Assembly (NCBI GenBank): GCA_030066975.1
Contig: JASJAO010000014.1
Span: 1 to 64,000 of the forward strand
DNA length: 64,000 nt
From: Henriciella sp.
GTDB taxonomy: Bacteria > Pseudomonadota > Alphaproteobacteria > Caulobacterales > Hyphomonadaceae
Direction: 5' to 3'
This document shows positions 42,498 to 53,000 of this stretch, piece by piece (the first letter of the stretch is position 1; every line of letters starts with the position of its first letter). A program made the translations under genes and the position numbers. The notes below the pieces were generated by a model. The model saw nothing but the letters and a program-made list of their open reading frames with translations, had not been told where the DNA came from and made no database searches.

Positions 42498-43133
42498 TCA
42501 GGCCGAAACCATCTGGCGATGTCGCTCCAGCATCCGTTCTAGTACAGCCTGACCATCTGCGCCCATATATGGCACAATTTGCAGCATGAAGCGCAAAACC
42601 GTATCGTGTATCAGCCGCGGCCCGCTGCGATCGGTGCCTTCAACCACATCAAAGCTGAGCCAGAATGTCAGAGTCGATACGAGCTGATCGATCAATGCCG
42701 CACGCAGGCGTTTATCGATCGACATCATGTTCCGCTGCTCCAATACGCTCAATACAGAATCGATGGCGCGGCGCTTCATAGCGAGTACTTTACGAAACCG
42801 TTTTGCCAGTGCCGGATACTGACCGACAAGCTCGCCAACATTACGATAGAAAAACCTGAAATCGTAAATCTCTTCCAGCACGATATAGACAAAGACCCAA
42901 TTGTCCTCGATTGACTCCACCGCACCGTGAGTGCCGTTCAGAATGATAGCCATTTCGTCTTCAAAGCGGCCGAACAGCGCTTCAATGATCGGCTCTTTGC
43001 CCTTGAAATGATAATACAGATTGCCGGGCGACATATCGAGCGCGTTCGCAATATCGACCGCGCTCAACGCAGCTTCGCCTTCCTGGTTGAACAGGGTCAA
43101 ACTGATATCAAGAATCCGATCACGGGTTTTCAT
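42498..43133 (-). CDS. TetR family transcriptional regulator
   Basis: A 211-residue regulator with the N-terminal HTH (ILDISLTLFNQEGEAALSAVDIANALDMSPGNLYYHFKGKEPIIEALF). The C-terminal domain is of the TetR type found near fatty-acid and PHA genes in these bacteria. It is divergent from phaC with 176 bp between starts, and an inverted repeat in that gap (43240-43255) is a candidate operator, so it likely controls phaC-phaZ and/or itself. Confidence 0.88.
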   Translation of the reverse strand: MKTRDRILDISLTLFNQEGEAALSAVDIANALDMSPGNLYYHFKGKEPIIEALFGRFEDEMAIILNGTHGAVESIEDNWVFVYIVLEEIYDFRFFYRNVGELVGQYPALAKRFRKVLAMKRRAIDSVLSVLEQRNMMSIDKRLRAALIDQLVSTLTFWLSFDVVEGTDRSGPRLIHDTVLRFMLQIVPYMGADGQAVLERMLERHRQMVSA

Positions 43134-43239
43134 ATCTTCTCACTCGCGTCAGACGAGAAACGCCTGTTCTGATGCTCAATTTGACAGAAAAACGTCAATA
43201 TGGAACGAATTTGATTGGGCAAGGTTAGTTAAATTTAGA

Positions 43240-43255
43240 CTCTATCGAATTAGAG
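43240..43255. promoter_or_regulatory. inverted repeat in tetR-phaC intergenic region
   Basis: CTCTA-N6-TAGAG, 55 bp before the phaC start. A second, weaker inverted repeat TTGAC-N8-GTCAA is at 43181-43198 and overlaps a TTGACA that could be a -35 element. Both are candidate binding sites for the divergent TetR protein. Confidence 0.4.
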
Positions 43256-43309
43256 CAGACCTTGCTGCACGCCGGTAACCGGACGTGTGGAGGAAAAAGG
43301 AGATTTCCC

Positions 43310-44995
43310 ATGGCGACGACGGGAGAGCAGATCGGCAAGGCTGCTGCCGAATCGACAACAGCACTAAACCCGCTGATGGGCGGATTGAACCGGCAGGAAC
43401 TCCTGGGCTCGGTCGCCATGATGCTGAGACGCACGTCCATCTCGCCGGTTGCGAACGCCAAGTTTGCGGGGAAAATGGCCAAGGAATCCTATGAGATTCT
43501 GTCCGGCAAATCTGAGCGCGCGCCTGAGCGTAAAGACAAACGGTTCCGTGACCCGGCCTGGCAGCACAACCCATTCTACAAACGCGGCATGCAGACCTAT
43601 CTGGCGATGCAGGAAAACCTCCGTGACTGGGTCGGCGACTTGAAACTCGGCGAGATGGAGCATGCGCGAGCTGAGTTCGTCATGAATATGATTACCGATG
43701 CCATCTCTCCAACGAATGCGCTGCTGACCAACCCGGCGGCAAAAAAGCGCGTCATCGATAGTGGCGGCCAGTCGCTGATTAAAGGGCTCCAGAACGCCTA
43801 TGAAGACCTGACCAAGAATGGTGGGATGCCGAGCCAGGTCGATGGGCGCCCTTTCCAGGTCGGCGACAATCTCGCGACCACACCCGGAAAAGTGGTCTGG
43901 AAGAATGAGATGATGGAGCTCATTCAGTACACGCCGATCACCGAAGAAGTGCGAGAGATCCCGTTTCTGTCGATCCCGCCGCAAATCAATAAATTCTATG
44001 CCAGTGATCTCGACCCGATTACCAGTGTCGTACAATTCCTGCTGCGCAACGGCTTCCAGACCTTCATCATCTCATGGCGCAACCCGACCAAAGAGCACCG
44101 AGACTGGGGCCTGTCGGACTATGTCGACAGCCTCATTCAGTGTACCGAGGTGATGAAACAGATTACTGGCTCTGACAAAATCAATATTTCCGGGGCGTGC
44201 TCCGGTGGCATTACAACGGCAACCTTTGCCAGCCTGTTGGCCGCTGCCGATGACGACAGGATCAATGCACTCACCTTCCAGGTCTGCGTGCTCAATCCGA
44301 AACCTGATGACAGTGATATCGGGCAAATGGTGTCAGAGCGCAGTCTTGAAATTGCGCGCCGGTATTCCGCCCGCAAAGGCATTCTGAAAGGTGACGATCT
44401 CGCCCGCATGTTTGCCTGGATGCGTCCGAACGATCTCGTCTGGAATTATGTCGTTAACAACTACCTGATGGGCGAAGACCCACCGCCCTACAATGTTCTC
44501 TACTGGAACAATGATACCACCAATCTGCCGGCGGCGCTGCATTCCGATTATCTCGATTTCGGGATTACGCAGCCGTTTGCAAACCCGGGCAAGGTTGAGA
44601 TAGCCGGTCACATGGCCGACCTGACCGCCGTCAAATGCGATGCGTTCATTGTTGCCGGTGTCACCGACCATATTACACCCTGGAAAGCCTGTTACCGTAC
44701 GACGGGCCTGCTCGGTTCAGACAATATCGAATTTGTTCTCTCCAATAGCGGGCATATTCAATCTCTTCTCAACCCACCCGGTAATCCAAAAGCGAAGTAC
44801 TTTCGTAATCCGAGTATTGAGCCAACAGCGGATGCCTGGGCAGCAGGGGCTGAGGAAGTTGCTGGATCATGGTGGACTCGTTGGGCAGAGTGGCTTCACG
44901 AGCGTTCTGGAGAGATGGTTGCGGCCCCCTCAACAGAAGGTTCGGAGCAGTTTCCCCCGCTCTACGATTCGCCGGGAAAATACGTGTTCGACTAG
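43310..44995 (+). CDS. phaC: class I/II poly(3-hydroxyalkanoate) synthase
   Basis: A 561-residue PHA synthase. The lipase-like box holds the catalytic cysteine, ISGACSGGITTATF (Cys297), with Asp in AFIVAGVTDHITPW and His in NSGHIQSLLNPPGNPK. It polymerises (R)-3-hydroxyacyl-CoA into storage polyester granules. ATG 43310 has a strong AAGGAG ribosome binding site 8 bases upstream. Followed 44 bp later by phaZ on the same strand, and divergent from a TetR gene. No phaAB or phasin is in the window. Confidence 0.95.
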   Translation: MATTGEQIGKAAAESTTALNPLMGGLNRQELLGSVAMMLRRTSISPVANAKFAGKMAKESYEILSGKSERAPERKDKRFRDPAWQHNPFYKRGMQTYLAMQENLRDWVGDLKLGEMEHARAEFVMNMITDAISPTNALLTNPAAKKRVIDSGGQSLIKGLQNAYEDLTKNGGMPSQVDGRPFQVGDNLATTPGKVVWKNEMMELIQYTPITEEVREIPFLSIPPQINKFYASDLDPITSVVQFLLRNGFQTFIISWRNPTKEHRDWGLSDYVDSLIQCTEVMKQITGSDKINISGACSGGITTATFASLLAAADDDRINALTFQVCVLNPKPDDSDIGQMVSERSLEIARRYSARKGILKGDDLARMFAWMRPNDLVWNYVVNNYLMGEDPPPYNVLYWNNDTTNLPAALHSDYLDFGITQPFANPGKVEIAGHMADLTAVKCDAFIVAGVTDHITPWKACYRTTGLLGSDNIEFVLSNSGHIQSLLNPPGNPKAKYFRNPSIEPTADAWAAGAEEVAGSWWTRWAEWLHERSGEMVAAPSTEGSEQFPPLYDSPGKYVFD

Positions 44996-45039
44996 ATGAC
45001 TGATAAGTCTTGCGGCACCAAGTGATAAGGGAGGGCCGC

Positions 45040-45915
45040 ATGGCCACGACACCAAAAGCGGGGCGTTTACCCGACATCTCCATGGAGACTATTGGCGGAC
45101 AGACGGTTCGCGTCGCCCATTGGAGTGAAATCAAACAAAGTGACAAGCGTCCGCTCCTGTTTTTCAACGGCATCGGGGCCAATCTCGAGCTGGCGTTCGG
45201 ATTGGGTGAATGGATCACAGATCGTGAAATCATCACCTTCGACATGCCAGGCGTGGGAGAAAGTCCGGCAGCGCGGTTTCCCTATCGCCCCTGGATGATG
45301 GCCCGACTGGCGCGCAAGCTGTGCGATCGGTTTGGCATGGGGGATGTCGATGTGATGGGTGTGTCCTGGGGCGGAGCAATGGCCCAGCAATACGCCTTCC
45401 AGTATCGCAATTCAGTCGGCAAGCTGATCTTGTGCGCCACGACAGCCGGCATGACGATGGTGCCGGGCAAGATCAGTGCGATCTCGAAAATGGCTGACGC
45501 GCGCCGCTATTCCGATCCTGAATTCATGCGTGAGAATTTCCAGCGCCTGTACGGCGAAGCAGCCGATGAGGGCGCCGGTCAGCACATTACGAACCTGAAG
45601 CCACCTGCCCCTATGGGATATGTCTATCAGCTCATCGCCTTTCTCGGCTGGTCCAGCCTTCCTTTCATTCGCCTGATGCGTATGCCAACTCTGGTCATGG
45701 CCGGTGACCAGGATGCGATCGTCCCGATGGCGAACGCCCATATCCTGAATACCGCCTTGCCGAATTCAAGACTTCATGTCGTGGACAATGGCGGTCATCT
45801 GTTTCTGGTCACGCAAGCCGATGTCAGCGTTCCTGTGATTACCGGTTTCCTTGATGAACCCGTGGACGCGATGCAGACGAGTTCACTTTGGGATATGGGG
45901 GTCTCGGCGGTCTGA
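45040..45915 (+). CDS. phaZ: intracellular poly(3-hydroxyalkanoate) depolymerase
   Basis: A 291-residue alpha/beta hydrolase that closely follows the Pseudomonas medium-chain-length PHA depolymerase PhaZ: FFNGIGANLELAFGLGEWI, TFDMPGVGESPA, the nucleophile elbow VMGVSWGGAMAQQYAF, LCATTAGMTMVPGK, MAGDQDAIVPMANAHIL with the catalytic Asp and NGGHLFLVTQ with the catalytic His. It would mobilise stored polymer made by PhaC. ATG 45040 has GGAGGG upstream; a longer in-frame start at 45010 is less likely. Confidence 0.9.
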   Translation: MATTPKAGRLPDISMETIGGQTVRVAHWSEIKQSDKRPLLFFNGIGANLELAFGLGEWITDREIITFDMPGVGESPAARFPYRPWMMARLARKLCDRFGMGDVDVMGVSWGGAMAQQYAFQYRNSVGKLILCATTAGMTMVPGKISAISKMADARRYSDPEFMRENFQRLYGEAADEGAGQHITNLKPPAPMGYVYQLIAFLGWSSLPFIRLMRMPTLVMAGDQDAIVPMANAHILNTALPNSRLHVVDNGGHLFLVTQADVSVPVITGFLDEPVDAMQTSSLWDMGVSAV

Positions 45916-45944
45916 AAGCACTATCTGACGGTCATGGACCCGCC

Positions 45945-48320
45945 TTAGGTTTTAGGTCCGTGCCGGTCTGCCAGTGAAATGATCCGGCCATCAGACTGCA
46001 CCACAGATCCTGTCATCAAACCCTGTCCTTGTTTCAGAGTGTCAATCAACTCGGCTTGAGCCTGCGGCTGACCATACAGATAGCCCTGTAATTCATCACA
46101 GCGCTGCTCCACAAGGAAGCGCGCCTGCGCCTCGGTTTCGACGCCCTCTGCGGTCACAGTGAGGCCGAGCGCGTGCGCCATTGAAATCGTCGCTCGGGCA
46201 ATCGCGCAGCTTTGATCGCTCGATTCAATACCGCGCACAAAGGCCTGATCGAGTTTCAGCTTGTCGAACGGAAAGCGCTGCAAATAGGCCAGCGAAGAAA
46301 AACCCGTCCCAAAGTCATCCAGGGCGATCCGCAAACCAAGATCCTTCAAATGACCCAAACGCTCCAAGACAAAAGCGTTGTCGGACAGGAAGACCGTTTC
46401 CGTGATTTCAAGTTCGATCCGGCTCGGATCAACACCTGTTGCCGCCAGCTTGGACTCGATCAGACCCAGGAGCGCGCTGCTATGGATTTGCAGCGGTGAG
46501 ATATTGATCCCGACTTTCACCGAGTCCGGCAGCTCCGCGGCCGCTTCAATCGCTTTCTCCATCACGGCGTCGCCGAGGTCGATAATCATGCCATTGTTTT
46601 CGGCGAGCTGAATGAATGTGGATGGAGATATCGCTCCACGGGTCGGATGGAACCAACGCGATAGCGCTTCGACTCCAATCACCTGCGCCGTCTTCCCGTC
46701 AACGATGGGTTGAAACCGCAGCTGAAGGTCATTGGTTCCAATCGCGCGTTTCAGATCGCGCGCAAGTTCGCGTTGTCCACGAATACGCGCTTTGAAGGCT
46801 TCGGAATACTCCTTCCAGGTCGCCCGGCCGTCTGACTTTGCAGAGTAGAGCGCTAGATCAGCCTCCTTCATCAGTGACGCAGCGGTGTCGCCTTCCTCTC
46901 GCGTGATCCGCTTAAAGCCGATGCTGGCGCTGCACTGGATCTCAGAGCTTTCGAGTTCATAGGATTTGGCGAGCTCAGCGGTCAGATCTTCCACAAACTG
47001 CCGCAAACAATCCCCCTGAGACGCGCGAGTGGCGAGGATCGCAAACTCATCGCCACCGAAACGGCATATGACATCGTCGCTTTCACAATGGGTTTGCAGG
47101 CGCTCTGCCACTGATTGCAGAACCTCGTCCCCGCCGGAATGACCAAACGTGTCGTTGATCCATTTGAAGTTATCCAGATCGATCCAAAGCAGGCCACCCT
47201 CACTGTCTGGAAGAGCCGGTGCGTCGAGATGCAGTTGCACCGCACGATAGAAACTCGACCGGTTCAACAAGCCTGTCAGACTGTCATACTCAGCGAGAAA
47301 GGCCGCACGCCGCTCGCTGGCTTTCAGCGACGTGATGCTGCTGGCCGCCCCACGATACCCATCAAATTCGCCTTCGATATAAACCGGACGCGCTGAAAGC
47401 TTCCACCAGGAAGATCCTGTTTCACCCTTTTGCGCTGCGATCTCCAACTCGAGCGCAACAATTTCAGATTGCCGTGAAATCCTGAATTCCAGCAGGTCCC
47501 GCTCAGCAGAGGGTTCGAACAGGTCAATAAGACGTCTATTCGGAACGCCCTTCCGAAAGATGTCCGCCTCATGCAAGGCTTCGTCCATTTCGGTGAGCAA
47601 GCCAGAACGATCTGTCCGCCAGAAATAGGTGTCAGCGGCGTGACCGACATCTTTCAACACACTGCTCAATTCTCTGGCCTGCGCTGCAACGGACTCAACC
47701 GCGACAAGTCGCTTGCTCAATCGGGCATAGTACCAGCGGGCACAAACGGCCAGGCCGCTGAAATAACTCAGCATGATCAGCGAAATCGAGGTGGTCTCGA
47801 TGTCGGTATAGAAGAATGCGTTTGCCGCAAAACACCCAACCACACCGGTCAAAAGCATTTTGGCGAGCCCTGGCATGATAGGTAGCAGAAGCGCCGCCGC
47901 CATGGTCAGCCCTGACAGCACCGCGCCCATGACCAACTGAGGTGGCGCAGGCTCGATCATGGCCAATATCCCGGGCACAACGCCCCAAATGAACCCGAGC
48001 GCGATGAAAGAGAACCGATGAAGCGGTGCCGGAGAGGTGACCATTTCCTTGCTGAACAGGACCGATTTCTCTCGAATGCTGCTTAGAAACAGCGCCGCGC
48101 AAGCCAGACATTGCGCAATCAACCAGAACCAGAACACGCCAGACACCTGTCCGAGATCCGACATGACCAGAATGGCCGCACTGATCAGGCTGCCCATGAA
48201 GAGAATGGGCGAAATGAGAGAGACAAGCGCCAGTTCCCTGACATTAGACCTGGTATAAAGTGGCTGTTCGCCAACTTCCGGGCTAATTGGTTCGATATTC
48301 GAAACTCGTGCCTGTGTCAT
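45945..48320 (-). CDS. membrane GGDEF-EAL protein with PAS domain
   Basis: A 791-residue c-di-GMP signalling protein. N-terminal region with about six hydrophobic helices (30-195), a PAS-like segment (about 220-335), a GGDEF domain with CRFGGDEFAIL (intact A-site), and an EAL domain with VIGVEALSRWFHPTRGAI and later LDDFGTGFSSLAYLQRFPFDKLKLDQ, so both diguanylate cyclase and phosphodiesterase motifs look intact. Which activity dominates cannot be predicted. Convergent with phaZ (29-bp gap). Confidence 0.93.
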   Translation of the reverse strand: MTQARVSNIEPISPEVGEQPLYTRSNVRELALVSLISPILFMGSLISAAILVMSDLGQVSGVFWFWLIAQCLACAALFLSSIREKSVLFSKEMVTSPAPLHRFSFIALGFIWGVVPGILAMIEPAPPQLVMGAVLSGLTMAAALLLPIMPGLAKMLLTGVVGCFAANAFFYTDIETTSISLIMLSYFSGLAVCARWYYARLSKRLVAVESVAAQARELSSVLKDVGHAADTYFWRTDRSGLLTEMDEALHEADIFRKGVPNRRLIDLFEPSAERDLLEFRISRQSEIVALELEIAAQKGETGSSWWKLSARPVYIEGEFDGYRGAASSITSLKASERRAAFLAEYDSLTGLLNRSSFYRAVQLHLDAPALPDSEGGLLWIDLDNFKWINDTFGHSGGDEVLQSVAERLQTHCESDDVICRFGGDEFAILATRASQGDCLRQFVEDLTAELAKSYELESSEIQCSASIGFKRITREEGDTAASLMKEADLALYSAKSDGRATWKEYSEAFKARIRGQRELARDLKRAIGTNDLQLRFQPIVDGKTAQVIGVEALSRWFHPTRGAISPSTFIQLAENNGMIIDLGDAVMEKAIEAAAELPDSVKVGINISPLQIHSSALLGLIESKLAATGVDPSRIELEITETVFLSDNAFVLERLGHLKDLGLRIALDDFGTGFSSLAYLQRFPFDKLKLDQAFVRGIESSDQSCAIARATISMAHALGLTVTAEGVETEAQARFLVEQRCDELQGYLYGQPQAQAELIDTLKQGQGLMTGSVVQSDGRIISLADRHGPKT

Positions 48321-48421
48321 AAGATCCGCCCATCTTGAGCGAAAATCTTACGAGGGCGACGCCAACACTCTGTTGAAACAGTCAGAAGAATTTCTGCTTT
48401 GAGCTCAAGTCTCGCGTAACC

Positions 48422-48455
48422 AAAACAGCCATTCTGGCGGAACCCAGAATGGCTG
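48422..48455 (-). terminator. intrinsic terminator of the suc operon
   Basis: Perfect 12-bp stem CAGCCATTCTGG/CCAGAATGGCTG (48426-48437, 48444-48455) with a six-base loop, followed on the minus strand by TTTT (48422-48425). It lies 28 bp after the sucB stop codon. Confidence 0.85.
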
Positions 48456-48483
48456 CAATCAGGTTTGACGATGGCACTACCGA

Positions 48484-49986
48484 CTAGACGTCGAGAAGCA
48501 AACGCTCCGGGTCTTCAAGCGCTTCCTTGACCCGGACGAGGAAGGTCACAGCCTCTTTGCCATCCACGATACGGTGGTCGTACGACAGGGCCAGATACAT
48601 CATCGGGCGGATCTTCACCTCACCATTGATCGCCACAGGGCGCTGCTCAATGCGGTGCATGCCAAGCACGCCTGATTGCGGTGGATTGAGGATCGGCGTT
48701 GACATCAGCGAGCCATAGACGCCGCCATTGGTAATCGTGAACGTGCCCCCCTGCATGTCGCCAATCGTCAGCGAACCGTCCCGCGCCTTTTTAGCGAGGT
48801 TTCCCAGTTCCCTTTCGATCCCGGCAATCGACAATTCATCACAGTCGCGAATGACCGGAACAACCAGGCCTTTCTCGGTGCCAACCGCCATGCCAACATC
48901 GTAGAAATTCTTGTAGATAATGTCGGTGCCATCAATCTCGGCATTTACCGCTGGAATTTCCTTCAACGCGGATACAACGGCTTTGGTGAAAAAGCCCATA
49001 AACCCGAGCTTCACACCATGTTTTTCGAGAAACGCTTCTTTATACTGTTTTCGAAGCGACATGACCTCTGTCATGTCGACATCGTTGAACGTCGTCAGCA
49101 TGGCCGCGGTGTCTTGCGCTTCCTTGAGGCGCCGCGCAATCGTTTGACGTAGACGTGTCATCCGCACCCGTTCTTCGCGAGGTCCAATGTCACGCGGGGC
49201 CTTCGCAGCCACCGGTACAGCCGCAGCCGTTTTTGGTGGGATGTTCACATAGGCCATGGCATCAGCCTTTGTCGCGCGGCCATCACGGCCTGTGCCTGGG
49301 ATATTCGCGGGATCGACGCCTGCCTCCGCAGAGATCCGGCGCACGGACGGGGCGACAGGACGGTCGCCTGTCGCGGCTGGTGCAGATTGAGCCGGTGCTT
49401 TTGCACTCGCCGCTGGAGCAGCGGTAGAGACATCAGCCCCTGCGCCTGCAGTAATCCGGGCGATCACGGACCCGGGCGTGACCCCATCGCCCTCTGCGAC
49501 AAGCCATTCAGCGATGACGCCATCAGCGCTCGCAGGCACTTCCAACGCCACTTTATCGGTCTCAATCTCAGCGATGGTCTCGTCTTTTGAGACCGCGTCG
49601 CCAACCTGTTTGACGAAAGTGCCGATTGTCCCTTCCGCAACACTTTCCCCCATGCTGGGCACGAGCACGTCGACAGACGCACCACCGCCTGACGGGGCTG
49701 CGGCAGGTGCCGGTGCCGGCGCTGCAGCAGGCGTTTCAGCAACAGCACCGTTTGAACCACCAAGCTTACCGAGTAACGCCCCGATCTCGACCGTGTCACC
49801 TTCCTCGGCGACGATTTCGCTTAGGGTTCCAGCTTCGGTTGCAGACACCTCGACGGCAACCTTGTCGGTCTCAAGCTCTACCAGAACCTCGTCTTTCGCG
49901 ACGCTGTCTCCAGCTGCCTTCATCCATTTTCCAACGGTGGCTTCCGTCACGCTCTCACCGAGGGTTGGGACTATAATGTCTGTCAT
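48484..49986 (-). CDS. sucB: 2-oxoglutarate dehydrogenase E2 (dihydrolipoamide succinyltransferase), two lipoyl domains
   Basis: A 500-residue E2 subunit. Domains: lipoyl domain 1 (1-76, lipoyl-lysine Lys42 in ETDKVAVEV), Ala/Pro linker, lipoyl domain 2 (about 104-180, Lys145 in ETDKVALEV), second linker, peripheral-subunit-binding domain ([25 protein letters not shown], about 212-240), and catalytic domain ending with [16 protein letters not shown] (catalytic His). It transfers succinyl groups from E1 to CoA. Most proteobacterial SucB proteins have one lipoyl domain and about 400 residues. Last gene of sucCDAB; no lpd follows. Confidence 0.96.
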   Translation of the reverse strand: MTDIIVPTLGESVTEATVGKWMKAAGDSVAKDEVLVELETDKVAVEVSATEAGTLSEIVAEEGDTVEIGALLGKLGGSNGAVAETPAAAPAPAPAAAPSGGGASVDVLVPSMGESVAEGTIGTFVKQVGDAVSKDETIAEIETDKVALEVPASADGVIAEWLVAEGDGVTPGSVIARITAGAGADVSTAAPAASAKAPAQSAPAATGDRPVAPSVRRISAEAGVDPANIPGTGRDGRATKADAMAYVNIPPKTAAAVPVAAKAPRDIGPREERVRMTRLRQTIARRLKEAQDTAAMLTTFNDVDMTEVMSLRKQYKEAFLEKHGVKLGFMGFFTKAVVSALKEIPAVNAEIDGTDIIYKNFYDVGMAVGTEKGLVVPVIRDCDELSIAGIERELGNLAKKARDGSLTIGDMQGGTFTITNGGVYGSLMSTPILNPPQSGVLGMHRIEQRPVAINGEVKIRPMMYLALSYDHRIVDGKEAVTFLVRVKEALEDPERLLLDV

Positions 49987-50019
49987 ATCAGATCTCTGCT
50001 TCGTAATTCTGCCAACCCG

Positions 50020-53000
50020 TTAGACCGTAACGAGGCTGTCTTCCACTGGTTTGTCACTAAGAGCTACGCCGATAAACGCCTCTTTTTCTCGGTTATGCGT
50101 TGCCATCAGGCCGGTCGCGGTGGCCGCTGCTGGCGGACGTCCGGCATATTTGGGTCGCGGATGGGCAACGCCCATTTTGCTCGCACACCACTCAATCTCG
50201 TCACGGATGAACGTCCATCCGCCCATATTGCGCGGTTCTTCCTGACACCAGACCAATTCGGCATTCGAGAAACGCTTTATCTCTTCCATCAGCGACTTGC
50301 GCGGAACGGGATAGAACTGCTCAATCCTGAGCAGGTAGATATCATCCGAGCCGGTCTTTTCGCGTGCCTCGAACAAATCGTAATAGACTTTTCCGGAGCA
50401 GAGCACGACGCGGCGGATCTTGTCGTCGGCGACCAATTTGACCTCGCCTTCGCGACCCGGCGTTTCGGCATCATCCCAGAGCACGCGATGGAAAGAGGAT
50501 TTGGTGTTGAGATCATCCAGCGCACTGGTCGCGAGCTTGTGACGCAACAGCGATTTTGGCGTCATAATTACCAGCGGTTTGCGGAAGTCCCGATGGATCT
50601 GACGCCGCAGCGCATGGAAGTAATTGGCGGGCGTTGTCAGATTACAGACCTGCCAGTTGTCCTCGGCACACATTTGCAGGAACCGCTCAAGCCGCGCTGA
50701 TGAGTGTTCCGGTCCCTGGCCTTCATAGCCATGCGGGAGCAGCATAGTCAGCCCGCTCATACGCAGCCATTTGCGCTCAGCGGACGAAATGAACTGATCG
50801 AAGAAGACCTGAGCGCCATTGGAGAAGTCGCCAAACTGCGCTTCCCACATGACCAGCGCATTCGGGTCGGCCAGTGAGTAGCCATACTCATATCCGACCA
50901 CCGCTTCTTCTGACAGCAATGAGTCGATCACTTCATACTCTGCCTGGCCTTCACCAAGGTGATTGAGCGGCGTATGACGATTACCAGTCTTCTGATCGAT
51001 AATATGACTATGGCGCTGAGAGAATGTCCCACGCCCTGAATCCTGACCAGAAAGGCGAACCGTAAAGCCCTCATCCAGAAGCGACGCAAAAGCGAGATGT
51101 TCAGCTGTCGCCCAATCGAGGCCTTTACCCGTTGAAATCGCTTCAGCACGGCCATTTATAACCCGCTTCAGGGTGCGGTGAACATCATAGCCTTCTGGCA
51201 GGGTGGTGAAACGCTCGCCAAGCTCTTTCAACTTGGCTTTCGAAACGCCCGTCTTTCCACGGCGCTCGTCATCCTCGGGCAAGCCAAGTCCGGCCCACTC
51301 GCCTTTCAGCCAGTCAGCTTTACCGCCTTCCAGCGTCTTGCCATCTTCAAATGCCTTATCGAGGAAGACTTCAAACGCTTTCACATCGGCCTCAACCTGA
51401 TCAGCCGTGACCAAGCCTTCCTTGACCAGCCGCTCGGCATAAAGCTCACGTGTGGATCTATGGCCCTTGATCTTGGTGTACATCACAGGCTGGGTGAACA
51501 TCGGTTCGTCACCCTCATTATGGCCAAATCTGCGATAGCAGAACATGTCGATGACCACGTCCTTGGCAAATTTCTGCCGGTATTCTGTTGCCACTTTCGC
51601 AGCATAGACCACCGCCTCAGGGTCATCGCCATTCACATGGAAAATCGGTGCCTGTACCATCAGCGCCACATCAGACGGATACGGCGAGGACCGCGAATAC
51701 ATCGGGCTCGTGGTAAAACCGATCTGATTGTTGACAATAAAGTGGACCGTACCACCGGTGCGATACCCTTGCAGCCCCGAGAGCGCAAAACACTCCGAAA
51801 CCACGCCCTGGCCAGCGAACGCCGCATCGCCATGCAGCAGCAGAGGTAATTTGCGTGAACGGTCCAGTTCACCTGTATCCTCCGCTTCCATAGCCTGCTT
51901 GGCCCGCACGCGCCCCAGCACAACAGGGTTTACCGCCTCAAGGTGAGACGGATTGGCGTTCATCGTCAGGTGAACCTTATTGCCATCAAACTCGCGGTCG
52001 GACGAAGCACCGAGATGGTACTTTACGTCACCGGACCCAAAATCGTCCGCGCCCTGCGTCGAGCCGCCCATGAACTCATGGAAGATCTTCTCATACTTCT
52101 TTCCCATCACGGCGGCCAGCATGTTCAGACGGCCGCGGTGCGGCATGCCAACGACAATCTCATTCACGCCCAGGGCGCCGCCGCGCTTGATGATCTGCTC
52201 CAGCGCTGGCACTGCGGCTTCGCCGCCGTCCAGACCAAAGCGCTTGGTGCCGGGATAGCGCTTGTGCAGGAACCGCTCAAAGGTTTCTGCTTCAATCAAT
52301 TTACTGAGGATGGCCTTCTTGCCTTCTGGCGTAAACGCGACGCCTTTATCGGGGCCTTCGATCCGTTCCTGAAGCCAGCTTTTCTCTTCCGGATCAGAGA
52401 TGTGCTGAAACTCGATCCCAAGCGTCGAGCAATAGGTCCGGTTCACAATGTCGAGAATCTCCCGCACCGTTGCATGGTCAAGCCCCAGAACACCATCGAT
52501 GAAGATCTTGCGATCCATATCACCCGCTTCAAAGCCATAACTCTTCGGGTCGAGTTCAGGTTGATAGCCCTTATCCTCAATGCCCAGCGGATCGAGATCA
52601 GCATGCAAATGACCGCGCATACGATAGGCACGAATCATCATCAGCGCTCGAACGGAGTCTTTCACGCTCCGCGCGATGTCAGCGTCTGAGGCTGCCGGCG
52701 CGGCGGCTTTCAGTTTCTTTTCCAGCTGAGGTTCAAGCAGCGTCCAATTGCCATCGAAGGCTGCGGTTTCCTCGGCATTCTCAGGCTTTGGCCAGGCGGC
52801 CCGTTTCCAGCTCGCCCCATCTGCGTTGCGCGTCGCGTCGGCCTGGCCATCGCCGAGCTCATCAAAAAACGCCCGCCAGCTTTCAGGCACTGAGCCCGGA
52901 TCTTGCGCATATGCAGCCTGCATCTGTTCGATCCAGACCGCGCTGCCCCCGTAAAGAAACGCTGTATCGAGCAAGGCATTGTTGGCCGCGCTGCGACCAT

